DNA of 53,304 nucleotides from Candidatus Saccharicenans sp. (GTDB lineage Bacteria; Acidobacteriota; Aminicenantia; Aminicenantales; Saccharicenantaceae). The stretch covers positions 228 to 53,531 of the forward strand of contig JASEFX010000001.1 of the NCBI GenBank assembly GCA_030018265.1. The letters are read 5' to 3'. Positions within the stretch are counted from its first letter, which is position 1, and every line of letters begins with the position of its first letter. Position numbers and translations under genes: made by a program. The notes beneath the pieces are model-generated. The model was not told where the DNA came from. It saw nothing but the letters and a program-made list of their open reading frames with translations, and ran no database searches. Shown in pieces: positions 8,239-16,925 of the stretch.

Positions 8239-9510
8239 ATGGAAAAAAATGTTACCGGGCTTTTCCAAAAAGCCATGAAAAAGTCAGTTTTCTGTCTGCT
8301 TTCAGCTGTGATGTTTATCCTGATGGCGCAGACCGGCGTATCTCAGGATCGAAGTTTAACCCTGCCTCTCGGTCCGGAACCATACCGGGGAAAATATGTG
8401 ACGGTTGAGTCCGGCCAGGTTTATTCCGCTCGCAGCGGCAGACCGATCGAGTTTCAGAAGATGATAGCTGAAATGAAAAAAGCGCGCCTTATTCATCTGG
8501 GTGAAACCCACGACAACCTGGAAATGCACGACTGGCAGTTAAGGATTATTCAGGCACTTTACCGGCAATCTCCTGAGCTGGCTATCGGCCTGGAGCAGGT
8601 GACGGTCGACCTGCAACCGGTGCTTGACCGCTGGGTTTCCGGCGAACTCGATGAGGAAAGTTTCCTCAGAGAAATAAAATGGTATGTGACCTGGAATTTT
8701 AACTACAATTACTACAAAAAAATATTTGATTTTGCCAGAGAAAACCGGATTCCCATCTTCGCCCTCAATGCCCCGAGAAATCTTATCAGCAAAGTCCGCC
8801 TTCAGGGATATCAGGCGCTAACTGAGGAGGAAAGGAAGATCATCCCGCCGCTTGACCTGGAGAACCAGGAACACCGGCTTCTGATCAGGACCATTTTTGA
8901 ATCAGAAGAGATTCCGCCGCAGATGAAGGGTACGAATCTTCAGGAAATGTTTGAGGCGCTTTATCGAGCTCAGGTGGCCTGGGACGAAACCATGGGGAAA
9001 AATGCTGTCCGGGCGGCTGAAACTACCGGAAGAAGAGTGGTGGTGCTGGCCGGTTCCGGCCATATGCTCTACGGTCTCGGGTTGAACTACAGAGCCTGGA
9101 AATTAAGCCGGTTGCCTCAGGCCACGGTAATCGGCGTTCAGGTAGCTGAAGGCAGCCGGATAAAAGTTTCCCGCGGTCTGGCTGATTATGTTTATGGAGT
9201 TATCGAGAGGGATTATCCGGCTTTTCCGGCGGTCAATGTTCCGTTGAAGAAGGTGGAAGGGCTGCAGAATCTGGTGGTGGCTGCAACTCCCCAGGAGGCT
9301 CTGGCTAAAGCTGCCGGATTCCAGAAAGGCGATGTTATCCTTTCTGCTGGGGGCCGACCGGCTTTTGATCTCAATGAATTCAGGATGATTATTGCCGGCT
9401 CTGGCTGGGGGGAGGAAGTTCCACTCAAAGTGTTGAGAAACGGAGAGGTATTAAATCTGACCGTTAAAATGGATCCCGAGCTTGTCAAAAGAGACAGAAA
9501 AAAACAATAA
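8239..9510 (+). CDS. Exported ChaN-like protein with C-terminal PDZ domain
   Basis: 423 residues with an N-terminal signal peptide (hydrophobic core around residues 15-32, ending near TGVSQD). The central part (about 60-300) is a ChaN/EreA-like domain, shown by IHLGETHDN, the conserved GLEQV strand and the VVLAGSGHMLYG histidine motif. ChaN proteins are haem-binding envelope proteins and related members are TIKI-like putative metalloproteases. Residues about 345-415 form a PDZ-like domain (AGFQKGDVILSAGG, then a core strand pattern). PDZ domains bind C-terminal peptides or unfolded segments. AGGAG lies about 10 nt before the ATG. The 166 nt upstream show no other gene. Function unknown; the fusion suggests peptide or protein recognition in the periplasm. 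Confidence 0.78.
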   Translation: MEKNVTGLFQKAMKKSVFCLLSAVMFILMAQTGVSQDRSLTLPLGPEPYRGKYVTVESGQVYSARSGRPIEFQKMIAEMKKARLIHLGETHDNLEMHDWQLRIIQALYRQSPELAIGLEQVTVDLQPVLDRWVSGELDEESFLREIKWYVTWNFNYNYYKKIFDFARENRIPIFALNAPRNLISKVRLQGYQALTEEERKIIPPLDLENQEHRLLIRTIFESEEIPPQMKGTNLQEMFEALYRAQVAWDETMGKNAVRAAETTGRRVVVLAGSGHMLYGLGLNYRAWKLSRLPQATVIGVQVAEGSRIKVSRGLADYVYGVIERDYPAFPAVNVPLKKVEGLQNLVVAATPQEALAKAAGFQKGDVILSAGGRPAFDLNEFRMIIAGSGWGEEVPLKVLRNGEVLNLTVKMDPELVKRDRKKQ

Positions 9511-9545
9511 TTAAAGCATGAAATGATAACGAACGGGAGGAGAGA

Positions 9546-11237
9546 ATGACTATCTGGAGAAAATTTTTTGCCCTTATAATTCTGGCGATTACTATTTTCA
9601 TCTCAGCTATACCTTCGTTTTCGCAGCTCAAAACTCCAGCCGAAGAAACCAGATACACCAGATACAGCCAGTATGAGGATGTGGCCAGATTTCTCTCGAT
9701 GCTCGAAGCCAGGTCTCCGGTGGTAAAGGTGAAAATTGTCGGACGCACGCGGGAAACGGAAAAATATCCTTCTCGCGACCTGCTGCTGTGTGTTTTAACC
9801 GAGGAGGGGGTGAGTGAGCCGTCTGCCTTCAATAAAAACAAACCCACTGTTTTGATCATCGCTTCCCAGCACGGCAACGAACAGTCAGCCAAGGAGGCTG
9901 CCCTGAGGTTGGTCAGGGATGTGGCCGTGGGGGAGCTAAGATCGTTGCTGAAAAAAATAAACCTTCTGGTGATTCCTCAGGCCAATCCCTTCGGCAACTA
10001 CTTTGACCTCCGTCAGAACGAGGACGGCCTCGACCTCAACCGGGATCATGTGAAACTCGAAGCTGAAAGCACCCGGGCGCTTCACCGGGTCTTTTCCATC
10101 TACCGGCCCGAAGTCACCATCGATGTTCATGAGAAAGGAGACGATTATTACCGGGTTTCGATCGGCTGCGTTTCTAACCTCAACATACACAGATCGCTTC
10201 AGGATTATTCAAGAAACGTAATTCTGAAAACGGTCGAGAAAAAACTCCAGAAAAAAGGAATTCCTTTTCATGAATACCTGGTGAGCGATGTTATCGGTCT
10301 CGACACTTCCTCGGGAGCCAGGATGAGCGAACCGGCTAGCGGTGAAAGGATGCTTCGTTTCAGTACAACAGACCTGAATGACGGCCGCAACAGCTTCGGA
10401 ATATACGAAACCCTGTCATTTATTCAGGAAGGCGCTTCCCGCCATGACCTGGCCACGCTCGGAGAAAGAACCGGATGGCAGTATGAAGGGTTGCGCGCTT
10501 TTCTGGAAACGGTCGCCGACCGTTCCATGGAAATCCTGAAGATGGTCAGAGACCTAAGGTCCGGTCTCCTGGAAAGGGCGCAGACAAGAGCTGCTGACGA
10601 CCCGGTGCATTTGAGAATGGCTTATGTTCGCGACCCGCAGCAACCGGAGCTGGTGATAAAAGCTTTCGAAAGAACCACCTCCAGCATCAGAGGAATTCTT
10701 AAGGTCGATAAAAGAGCAGGCGATTACCTTCTGGTTGAAGATATAATTCCTTACTCTGGTCCTCAGAATCAGAAGGTTATTACTGTGACCGAGAAAAACT
10801 GGTTCCCGCTGGTGGAATCAAGGCTTACGGTATCACGCCCGGCTGGCTATGTCATACCGGGCGAAAGAGTCGATATCGCTGAGGTACTTGTGCTGCACGG
10901 GATCAGGGTGCAGATGGTGGAAAAGGCGGTCATGGCAGAAGTGACCGCTTACAGAGTGAAAGAAATTATTCCAGCCAGAGCTGATTATCTGGCTCCTCAG
11001 AAAATCGAAGTGGAAGCAGAAAAATTGAAACTTCCTTTGAAAAGGGGAGATTTTTATGTTTCCTGCGAACAGCCGGCAGCCAACCTGATCCCCTGTTTGC
11101 TCGAACCGCAATCCGAGTACGGCCTGATCCGGTACTTCAGGTTCCAGCTCGTTCCTGAAGCCGGGGACTGTTTTTCAATCTACCGGGTGGAAACCACACC
11201 CTCCTGGCCTCTGGTTGATTTCAAGCCGTGGAAGTAA
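9546..11237 (+). CDS. Exported M14-family zinc carboxypeptidase
   Basis: Predicted periplasmic or secreted metallocarboxypeptidase of 563 residues. A signal peptide covers about residues 1-27. The catalytic domain shows zinc ligands His109 and Glu112 (QHGNEQ) and His195 (IDVHEKG), with the substrate-binding DLNRDH motif between them and a candidate general-base Glu in the SFIQEGAS region. After the roughly 330-residue peptidase domain comes a 200-residue C-terminal extension with beta-rich character that I do not recognise. GGGAGGAG precedes the ATG and the gap to the ChaN-PDZ gene is only 35 nt, so the two exported proteins are probably co-transcribed. Confidence 0.88.
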   Translation: MTIWRKFFALIILAITIFISAIPSFSQLKTPAEETRYTRYSQYEDVARFLSMLEARSPVVKVKIVGRTRETEKYPSRDLLLCVLTEEGVSEPSAFNKNKPTVLIIASQHGNEQSAKEAALRLVRDVAVGELRSLLKKINLLVIPQANPFGNYFDLRQNEDGLDLNRDHVKLEAESTRALHRVFSIYRPEVTIDVHEKGDDYYRVSIGCVSNLNIHRSLQDYSRNVILKTVEKKLQKKGIPFHEYLVSDVIGLDTSSGARMSEPASGERMLRFSTTDLNDGRNSFGIYETLSFIQEGASRHDLATLGERTGWQYEGLRAFLETVADRSMEILKMVRDLRSGLLERAQTRAADDPVHLRMAYVRDPQQPELVIKAFERTTSSIRGILKVDKRAGDYLLVEDIIPYSGPQNQKVITVTEKNWFPLVESRLTVSRPAGYVIPGERVDIAEVLVLHGIRVQMVEKAVMAEVTAYRVKEIIPARADYLAPQKIEVEAEKLKLPLKRGDFYVSCEQPAANLIPCLLEPQSEYGLIRYFRFQLVPEAGDCFSIYRVETTPSWPLVDFKPWK

Positions 11238-11246
11238 ATTAACCGG

Positions 11247-14200
11247 CTAAAAGTCCAGAATCTTCTTAAGTTTATCCAGTTTATCTCTGAATTCAGGCGC
11301 CGGGTTGAGTTCGACCGGTGAAGAAATATGGAGTTTTCCCGCCTTTTTAAGCGCCAGCTGATAAAACCCGGCGTAAGGTCCTGCCGGGAAATCCCGGCTG
11401 TAATCAATTATCTCCTGGTATTTCCTCAGTGCTTCTTCCTTCCGTCCAAGTTTTTCCAGACAGAGACCCTCAAGATAGTCCTGAATTCTCTGGTCCGGGT
11501 TGAACGGCCGGCCGGTTCCCAGAGTCTCGGGATATTCTCTCGACCTGGAAATTTCAGAAAGGGCTTCTTCCCATTTTTTCTCCAGCATGAGCTCCAGCGC
11601 TGAATGAAGATGAGCACGGACGAAAAGCTGGTGGATTTCGCTCGCCCCTTCATACGGAAGAACCTTCATTCTATCAAGCAGCCCGGCTGCCTCCCGATAG
11701 CGGCCGCAGGCCAGGAACGCTTTGACCGCATCCGACTGAAGATAGACATTATCCGGGAATCTTTCCAATGCTTGGAGTGAACCTGAAAGAGCAAGATGAT
11801 AGAAACCGCGCGAAAGCTCGTGGTTTAAAAGATGATGCCAGGTTCTCCAGGATTCCGGAGAAAGCTCGCGGGCTTTCTTTAAGTCGCGGTATGCGGCTTC
11901 CTGATTTTCAGAATTGAGGTAAGCTCTGGCGATAAAAACCGGATAATAATCTGCCCGGTCCAGGGTGGAAAAGATTTCTCTGGCCTCATCCAATCGCCCT
12001 TTGTGCCAGAAAATCAGCCCGAGATAGTAACGGAATTTCCAGCAATCTGGCTTTTGAGCTGAAGCCCATTGAAACACCGGGATGGATTCTTCGCGGAACG
12101 GAAAAACCCACCAGGGGGAGGCTTCAGCCGCCCGGTTTAACGCCTCCAGGCTAGCATCTTTCCGGTTAAGTTTATCCAGGATGAAAGCTTTCCAGGTGAT
12201 TAATTCCGGATGGGAGGGGGAAAGCTCGAGCAGGTTCAGGCAGGTTTCCAGCTGGCCGGTTCGGAAATAATAAAGAGCGAGTTCAAGGTATGTTTCTGCC
12301 GGAAACTCATTGCGAATCATCCGCCGGAAATTTTCAAGCTGTTTTTTCCGCGATTTGAGCAGATAGAGTTCATAACGGGCTAAATGGTTCAGAGGGTCGA
12401 GCGAAAGAATCAAACCGCAGGTTCTGTCCGCTTCCTCCTTTCTGCCCTGAAGTCTGAGCACTGAAGCCAGAATTTCCAGCGGAAGGGGGTTCTGGCTGTC
12501 GTACCGGGCTGCTCGTCTGGCGAATTCTTCGGCTGCATATAAATTTCTTTCCAGGAGGGATATTTCCGCCAGACGAAGGTAAGCAGGAACAGCCAGGGCG
12601 GGGGAGCGGGCAGCCCAGCCGAAAGCTTCCCTGGCTTCAGTCAGAAGATCGAGCTGAAGCGAAGCCAGCCCGTACACGTAATTAGCTTCCGGGTCATACA
12701 TCGAAATTTCCAGAGCCCGGCGCGCATAATCCAGAGCTTTCCTGATTTCATGCCGGCGGCAGTACAGCTCGGACAGGCGGCAGAGAGCTCTCAGGTGGCC
12801 TGGCTCTTTTTCAATTACCCTCAGATAAAGATCGAGAGCTCCGCTATAATCCCTTTCGTTTTCCAGCGTTTGAGCCGCCAGGAAAAGGCCTTCGACTGAA
12901 CTGCCGGAGGGTCGCTGAAATTTGAAAGGACGAATAAGCTCCCTGGCTGAAGCCGTTTCGCGGATTAATTTCTGCCCGAGATAAACCTGAAGATTGTCCG
13001 GATTCTTCACGCCCTTCAGCTGGATTTTAATCTTCTCTGAGGGACGAAGAATTATTTCCTGATTGATAATTTCCCGGTCGAGCTCCTTCACCACCAGTTT
13101 TTCTTTTAGAGGTTGAAGCGCGTAGATTCCGAGCTCATGAGCTTCAGCGACTGGCCTGAGGCTTATCGCAGCCATCCGATCAGCTGAAGTGATCGGGCCT
13201 ATACCGCTGTAGGGAAACCAGATTTCGCTCCAGCTGTCGGAAACTCCCGGGTGAAAGGTGCAGTGATCGGATTGATTCAGAAGTCTTCCAGCCTGGGGCT
13301 CGGTGTACTGCCCGTCAGCATCGGTCAGCAGGTCTACCCAGATTTCTCCGGCCCGGCTCAATTCCCAGATCCATATTTTTTTGCCCGGCATGTCCAGATA
13401 ATGAGCCTGATGGCCGAAGCCGGAATCTGAATTTTCGTAATAACCGCCATAAAAGTGGTCATAAGTTCCGATAACAAAATAACTTTTTGAGCCGCCGAAG
13501 TCGTTTTGCCGGTACCAGGAAAGATCCCTGCCCTCTCTGTCCACCGGCCAGCTTTCGAGCGGCACAGAATAGTCATGACCGATAAAATATTTTCCGGGGA
13601 AAATGTATTTAAGGTCAGCTGTGGCCGGGACCGCCGCGCACATCCAGGAATAGTATGATTGACGGTAGGGAGTGGGATTGGTCCAGCGGCTGCAGGTTTC
13701 AAAATAAGCCTGGTCCGGATGCAAGGTGATTCTGACCTGCCAGCGGCTTCGGGATGGCCAGTCGTAATTGCCGACAACGCAGGAAACGCTCCCGTCAGGC
13801 TTCTTCTCCACCAGATAATCAACCGGGGTAGCCGTGGCCGGGGAATGACCGATTATGCCGAAATTGAATTCTATCCCGCCGGAAGTCCATGGTCCCCGCA
13901 GGCCAATTTCTCTGAATTTAAGCACCCGGTTGGTGTAAAGAAAATTCTTTCCGCTAATTAAATCCTTAGCCCCCCAGATTTTTCCGCCAACTTCCGGTAA
14001 GACGGAAACTTCGAGGTATCGGTTTTTCAACCGAACAACGGTCCAGTTTTGAGGACGAGAGGTGTGGCTGAAGCCGTTAAAGACATAGTAAGGATAAATT
14101 TTCGAACCCGAACCCCAGAGGGAAGATCGAGCAAAAACCGGAATAGGGTCGGGATCATAAAAAGGGTAGGTGGCGATGGTTTCTTCTTTTACGGAGAAAT

Positions 14201-14297
14201 ACGCCCGTCTACCGGATTCACAGCCAGTCAGGAGGAAAATTATGAGAAATAAAAGGAAAAAGGCTGTTCTGATTCCAGAAAATTTGTTTTTCTTCAT
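11247..14297 (-). CDS. DUF5107 / TPR-repeat lipoprotein
   Basis: 1016-residue predicted lipoprotein. The ATG at 14297 is chosen because GAAGGA precedes it by 6 nt and the signal sequence starts immediately; the frame stays open upstream to 14372. The lipobox LLTGC gives Cys26. The N-terminal half (about 30-480) is a DUF5107-type beta-sandwich reminiscent of sugar-binding aldose-epimerase-like folds, with SVLPEVGGKIWG, RGPWTSGGIEFNFG and NWTNPT-like motifs (here RWTNPTPYRQSY). The C-terminal half (about 510-980) is an array of TPR-like helical repeats (for example ALDLYLRVIEKEPGHLRAL). The family is common in Bacteroidota and soil or sediment lineages; its enzymatic role is unproven. Its stop faces the M14 gene's stop across 9 nt. 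Confidence 0.85.
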   Translation of the reverse strand: MKKNKFSGIRTAFFLLFLIIFLLTGCESGRRAYFSVKEETIATYPFYDPDPIPVFARSSLWGSGSKIYPYYVFNGFSHTSRPQNWTVVRLKNRYLEVSVLPEVGGKIWGAKDLISGKNFLYTNRVLKFREIGLRGPWTSGGIEFNFGIIGHSPATATPVDYLVEKKPDGSVSCVVGNYDWPSRSRWQVRITLHPDQAYFETCSRWTNPTPYRQSYYSWMCAAVPATADLKYIFPGKYFIGHDYSVPLESWPVDREGRDLSWYRQNDFGGSKSYFVIGTYDHFYGGYYENSDSGFGHQAHYLDMPGKKIWIWELSRAGEIWVDLLTDADGQYTEPQAGRLLNQSDHCTFHPGVSDSWSEIWFPYSGIGPITSADRMAAISLRPVAEAHELGIYALQPLKEKLVVKELDREIINQEIILRPSEKIKIQLKGVKNPDNLQVYLGQKLIRETASARELIRPFKFQRPSGSSVEGLFLAAQTLENERDYSGALDLYLRVIEKEPGHLRALCRLSELYCRRHEIRKALDYARRALEISMYDPEANYVYGLASLQLDLLTEAREAFGWAARSPALAVPAYLRLAEISLLERNLYAAEEFARRAARYDSQNPLPLEILASVLRLQGRKEEADRTCGLILSLDPLNHLARYELYLLKSRKKQLENFRRMIRNEFPAETYLELALYYFRTGQLETCLNLLELSPSHPELITWKAFILDKLNRKDASLEALNRAAEASPWWVFPFREESIPVFQWASAQKPDCWKFRYYLGLIFWHKGRLDEAREIFSTLDRADYYPVFIARAYLNSENQEAAYRDLKKARELSPESWRTWHHLLNHELSRGFYHLALSGSLQALERFPDNVYLQSDAVKAFLACGRYREAAGLLDRMKVLPYEGASEIHQLFVRAHLHSALELMLEKKWEEALSEISRSREYPETLGTGRPFNPDQRIQDYLEGLCLEKLGRKEEALRKYQEIIDYSRDFPAGPYAGFYQLALKKAGKLHISSPVELNPAPEFRDKLDKLKKILDF

Positions 14298-14387
14298 ATT
14301 ATTCCTTCGGAAAATCGGCCGCTTCTGCAGGAAAACGGTTAAATATGCTCCCGCTATATCTGAAAGCGGCACTTCTGTGGTTGAAAT

Positions 14388-15311
14388 CTATTTTTTATCC
14401 ATTATTTCCTGATAGATGATTTCTACCAGAGGCGGCCGACGAACAGGGGTCCCGGCTGCCGGAGCTTGAACACCAAAGGCTTCTTTGATCTCTTCAAGAG
14501 TTTTTCCCTGGTTGATCAACTCGCGAACGCGGGCTTCTTTTTCTTTCAGGCTGGATATAAGTTCTGATACCTGCTGTCTTCCAGCCGGATCAGCGTGTCC
14601 CGAAAGGAAAATTTCTATTTCGGGCTTATAATCCAGCATGGCCTGGAGTGTTTTCAGGTAACCGAAAAAGGTTCCGTTTTTGTGTTTGTGAATGAGCGGG
14701 TCGCGTCCGAAGAACATCAGGTCGCCTGTTATGGCCACCCTGGCTTCAGCGATGAAAATTATCGTATCCCCGCTGGTATGAGCCGGTCCGAAATTTTTCA
14801 GCTCGAGCCTGGTTCCTTCAAAATCGATGATTCTGCTATCCTCATAAGTTTCAGTCGGAAGAATCTCTTTAAGTTCCGGAGTCTGTTCCACCAGCGGCAG
14901 CATTTCTTCATAAGTTTTACGGTGAGCCAGGATTTTTACCTTTCCTTCAAGTCCTCGCAGACCGTTGATATGGTCGCCATCGCTATGAGTCAGGACTATC
15001 ATCCCGAGCGGAAGCGGCGATATTTTTTGAATTTCCTCCAGCATCTGTCGGAAAGAATCAGCCGTCATTTTAGCGTCGACCAGAAGATTGCTTTTTTTGC
15101 CTGGTATAAGAAAGCAGTTTGCCCCCGAACCTCCTTTGATAAAGTATATATTACCTTTAATCTTTACTATGGAGATAGGAGGGGGAGAAAAAGTCTGCTG
15201 AGAAAAATTAATCACCGGTTTCAGAACAAGACAGATGATGAATACTGTGGATATCAGAACCAATCTGGCCTTAACCCTGAAAGCTGGGTTCTTTAAGATT
15301 GAAATTACCAT
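14388..15311 (-). CDS. Exported MBL-fold metallo-hydrolase
   Basis: 307 residues from the ATG at 15311, chosen because AAGGAGG precedes it by a few nt; the frame stays open to 15584 but that extension lacks signal features and runs antisense to a decayed gene. A hydrophobic signal or anchor is at residues about 12-35. The metal motif is THSDGDHINGL, an HxDxDH version of HxHxDH in which the second His is Asp, as in several glyoxalase II-like branches. A downstream HTSGDTI and the SGHADP motif supply further metal ligands. The C-terminal helix resembles Zn-hydrolases acting at the cell surface. Substrate unknown. It lies 90 nt upstream of the DUF5107 gene on the same strand, so co-transcription is possible. 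Confidence 0.82.
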   Translation of the reverse strand: MVISILKNPAFRVKARLVLISTVFIICLVLKPVINFSQQTFSPPPISIVKIKGNIYFIKGGSGANCFLIPGKKSNLLVDAKMTADSFRQMLEEIQKISPLPLGMIVLTHSDGDHINGLRGLEGKVKILAHRKTYEEMLPLVEQTPELKEILPTETYEDSRIIDFEGTRLELKNFGPAHTSGDTIIFIAEARVAITGDLMFFGRDPLIHKHKNGTFFGYLKTLQAMLDYKPEIEIFLSGHADPAGRQQVSELISSLKEKEARVRELINQGKTLEEIKEAFGVQAPAAGTPVRRPPLVEIIYQEIMDKK

Positions 15312-15339
15312 GGAGCCTCCTTCATTGATTCCTGTTATT

Positions 15340-15348
15340 TTTATACCA
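15340..15348 (-). promoter_or_regulatory. Candidate extended -10 promoter for the MBL hydrolase
   Basis: On the minus strand TGGTATAAA (TGn plus TATAAA) lies about 29 nt before the ATG at 15311. No good -35 element is visible at 16-18 nt spacing, so an extended -10 promoter is the best reading. Confidence 0.35.
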
Positions 15349-15356
15349 CAGGCTAA

Positions 15357-15958
15357 ATTAAAATTAAACAGCCTGACCGCGTGGATGAAGAAGTCAGCTG
15401 TTCCGGACCGGGGCCCTTTGATGCCGGGTTGATCCCGTCCTGCGATCTGTGGTTGCTGGAAATAGTCCGACCTTTTGAAACCTGGCTGGCTGTGGGCAGG
15501 ACAGGGGATAGGGAAAATAAGGTAAGTTTCTCCGACCGGGGCTTTACGAGCAGAAAGAATATCCTGTTTTTGAATTCCGGTCAAAAAAGTTGGTCTGCAG
15601 TTTCGCCCGGGGATTTAAGCCCGGGCTGCTGGACCCGATTTATCGCTCGCAGTGTTTTATAATTCGAGAAAAGCTGGACCGGCCTCAACTGCTGGCTACC
15701 AGCCGGCATCTGACCGGCGGGGAGCCTGATCTGCTGGATATGAGCCGGGAGGACCGCTATTAATCGGGAAAGAGTCTATTAACCGCAGGGGATCCTTATG
15801 ATTTTTACATTTACCTTCCACCCGGGTGGGATATGGATAAAATTGTGGTAGACGGGATTCAGCCCGAAAGCATAAGGAAAGAGGAGCCGCTCCGAATAAT
15901 ACTTAAGTCTGAAGCCATGGCAGAGGTCGTCTGGAAAATTACATTCTCCAGAACATAA
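15357..15958 (+). pseudogene. Decayed 3' remnant of a glycoside-hydrolase-like gene
   Basis: This otherwise empty interval reads as the C-terminal tail of a real protein only when frames are stitched. Frame 15357-15539 gives CDLWLLEIVRPFETWLAVG and ENKVSFSDRG. The text then continues one frame over from 15539 with GLYEQKEYPVFEFRSKKLV, REKLDRPQLLATSRHLTGG, an in-frame TAA (15761-15763), then SGKSLLTAGDPYDFYIYLP and WKITFSRT, ending at a TAA at 15956-15958. The join sits in a G-run (15538-15541) and looks like a one-base loss; the TAA replaces what would probably be Leu in an LSGKS motif. The style resembles the C-terminal beta-domain of alpha-galactosidase-like glycosidases. Family assignment is tentative. 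No 5' part, start codon or catalytic domain remains. Confidence 0.6.
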
Positions 15959-15978
15959 CAGCACTTCAGGACTGTAAT

Positions 15979-16025
15979 AAAGTCAGCCGTTGCTTCTTTA
16001 GCGATTGGTCTGAACATCTGACTTT
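15979..16025. repeat. Long-loop inverted repeat between the decayed gene and sucD
   Basis: AAAGTCAG (15979-15986) and CTGACTTT (16018-16025) form an 8-bp perfect inverted repeat around a 31-nt loop, just past the 3' ends of the pseudogene (+) and sucD (-). No strong T-run follows on either strand. It could be a weak bidirectional 3'-end structure. Confidence 0.3.
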
Positions 16026-16043
16026 CCTGGCCGGTGCGTTTAT

Positions 16044-16925
16044 TTATTTTTTTAAAGACAGCGCTTCCGCGGTCATCAGCCCGATTCTGGCCGGGTTATC
16101 TATTATTCTGACTCCGGCTGCTTTGAGTCGTTCGATTTTCTCCCTGGCCGAACCCTTTCCGCCTTCGATGATGGCTCCGGCATGGCCCAGACGTTTTCCG
16201 GCCGGGGCTGTGATTCCGGCCACATAGGCCAGAACCGGTTTAGGGTAAGGGGAGGTCTTAAGATAATCCGCGGCTTCTTCCTCGGCGCTGCCGCCTATCT
16301 CTCCGATCAGGACCACAGCTTCCGTCTGCGGGTCGTGTCTGAACAGCTCAAGAAGCTCGACAAATTTCAACCCGACAACAGGGTCTCCGCCGATACCAGC
16401 CGCGGTTGACTGACCGAGCCCGTTTAGGGTCAGCTGGTGCACCGCTTCATAGGTCAGCGTACCGGAGCGGGAAATGATTCCAACCGGACCGGGCTTATGA
16501 ATATGCCCGGGCATTATGCCAACTTTGCTCTTTCCCGGCGATATCACACCCGGAGTATTCGGTCCGATCAGGTCCGCGCCGTATTTTCTCAGCCAGCTTT
16601 TAACCCTGATCATGTCCTGGACCGGTATTCCTTCAGTGATGCAGACGATCAGCCGGATTCCCGCCGCCGCCGCTTCCATGATAGCTTCAGCGCCGGCAAG
16701 AGGGGGAACGAAAATGACCGAAACATCAGGTTTTTCGGCATTTACCGCCTGTTCAACCGTATTGAATACCGGAAGGCCGAGATGTTTCTGCCCGCCTTTT
16801 CCTGGAGTGACGCCGGCCACCACTCTGGTTCCATACTCCAGCATTCTCTGAGTATGGAATGTGGCCTCCCTTCCGGTTAAACCCTGCACCAGAACCCTTG
16901 AATTTTCGTCTATCAAAATGCTCAT
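16044..16925 (-). CDS. sucD: Succinyl-CoA ligase, alpha subunit
   Basis: CoA-binding and phosphohistidine subunit of succinyl-CoA synthetase, which interconverts succinyl-CoA and succinate with ATP or GTP formation in the TCA cycle. The Rossmann-type N-terminal CoA domain ([16 protein letters not shown]) and the ligase domain are complete. The active-site histidine is His248 in [14 protein letters not shown]. 293 residues is the standard length. Its ATG overlaps the sucC stop by 4 nt (ATGA type), so the two subunits are translationally coupled. It is the last gene of the minus-strand icd-mdh-sucC-sucD group. Confidence 0.97.
   Translation of the reverse strand: MSILIDENSRVLVQGLTGREATFHTQRMLEYGTRVVAGVTPGKGGQKHLGLPVFNTVEQAVNAEKPDVSVIFVPPLAGAEAIMEAAAAGIRLIVCITEGIPVQDMIRVKSWLRKYGADLIGPNTPGVISPGKSKVGIMPGHIHKPGPVGIISRSGTLTYEAVHQLTLNGLGQSTAAGIGGDPVVGLKFVELLELFRHDPQTEAVVLIGEIGGSAEEEAADYLKTSPYPKPVLAYVAGITAPAGKRLGHAGAIIEGGKGSAREKIERLKAAGVRIIDNPARIGLMTAEALSLKK

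Noticed and set aside
14595-15296. Plus-strand open frame of 233 codons
   Set aside because: Antisense to the MBL hydrolase, whose metal motifs and SD show the true strand.
15312-15584. N-terminal extension of the MBL hydrolase
   Set aside because: The ATG at 15311 has a strong SD and begins a signal sequence; the extension runs antisense to the decayed gene.
15779-15964. Minus-strand open frame of 61 codons in the large gap
   Set aside because: The plus strand here reads as a conserved protein tail (DPYDFYIYLP), so the minus frame is its shadow.
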